Of a stretch of DNA of 5,983 nt, positions 5,913-5,983 are shown piece after piece. The stretch is taken from positions 1-5,983 of the forward strand of contig JBGCED010000021.1 in the NCBI GenBank assembly GCA_045106055.1. The letters run 5' to 3'. The stretch's first letter is position 1. Each line of letters starts with the position of its first letter. This DNA comes from JBGCED01 sp045106055. GTDB lineage: Bacteria > Pseudomonadota > Alphaproteobacteria > CBDDJK01. The notes under the pieces were generated by a model, which was given only the letters and a program-made list of their open reading frames with translations, ran no database searches and had not been told where the DNA came from. The translations under genes and the position numbers were made by a program.

Positions 5913-5932
5913 AAGAGCCCACAAGCGTGGGC
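5910..5932 (-). terminator. Intrinsic terminator of the gene upstream of the window
   Basis: The minus strand reads GCCCAC-GCTT-GTGGGC, then TC and five T. A GC-rich six-pair stem, tight loop and T-run are a good intrinsic terminator. It would end transcription of a minus-strand gene lying beyond 5983. The stem is also the second hairpin of repeat copy B. Confidence 0.7.
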
Positions 5933-5971
5933 CGCCAATAATTTGGCGCAAGCCTGCGTGGCGTTTGAACG
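5917..5971 (-). repeat. Structured double-hairpin repeat, copy B
   Basis: Read on the minus strand this aligns base for base with copy A (4612-4666). Hairpin 1 (CGCCAA/TTGGCG, 5948-5933) has an identical stem and a different loop. Hairpin 2 (5932-5917) differs from copy A at two base pairs, each changed on both sides so that pairing is kept. At its outer end, 5959-5974 forms a further hairpin, TGGCGT-TCAA-ACGCCA, which copy A lacks. Here hairpin 2 acts as a terminator stem. Confidence 0.75.
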
Positions 5972-5983
5972 CCAAACGGAATC

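Overview
All six protein genes in this window lie on the minus strand and read right to left. The gene content is chromosomal and housekeeping. The organism is most likely an alphaproteobacterium. Three things support this: the order prs, rplY, pth, ychF; a Prs flexible loop of the RKxGPRTPIS type; and a complex I NDUFA9-type reductase. Base composition is near balanced to slightly AT-rich. The order within the class cannot be settled from this sequence.

Layout, in the direction of transcription: (1) 5983-5850 is the end of an upstream intergenic region. It holds an intrinsic terminator inside a structured repeat, and a perfect 34-bp palindrome. (2) 5849-4830 encodes an Ldh/malate dehydrogenase-family (Ldh_2) oxidoreductase. 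(3) 4829-4519 is a 311-bp intergenic region without a convincing gene. It carries a consensus DnaA box, a sigma70-like promoter, several hairpins, a second copy of the structured repeat on the opposite strand, and a tandem 16-bp repeat. (4) 4518-3565 encodes an NDUFA9-like NAD(P)-binding protein. (5) 3493-2480 encodes ribose-phosphate pyrophosphokinase (Prs) with an N-terminal extension. (6) 2373-27 holds ribosomal protein L25, peptidyl-tRNA hydrolase and the YchF ATPase, closely spaced. A promoter-like sequence overlapping the prs stop codon probably drives these three.

Functionally, prs supplies PRPP for nucleotide, histidine and tryptophan synthesis. L25, Pth and YchF all act on the ribosome or translation (5S rRNA binding, peptidyl-tRNA recycling, ribosome-associated ATPase). 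The NDUFA9-like protein is probably a respiratory complex I accessory or assembly factor. The Ldh_2 enzyme is a stand-alone metabolic dehydrogenase of unknown substrate.

I see no defence system, mobile-element protein, CRISPR array or new enzyme system. The least explained material is non-coding. Two diverged copies of a roughly 55-bp double-hairpin repeat face each other across the Ldh_2 gene, and one hairpin is preserved by paired base changes. The window also has a long perfect palindrome upstream of the Ldh_2 gene, a 19-bp-period tandem repeat upstream of the NDUFA9-like gene, and two plausible starts for Prs.
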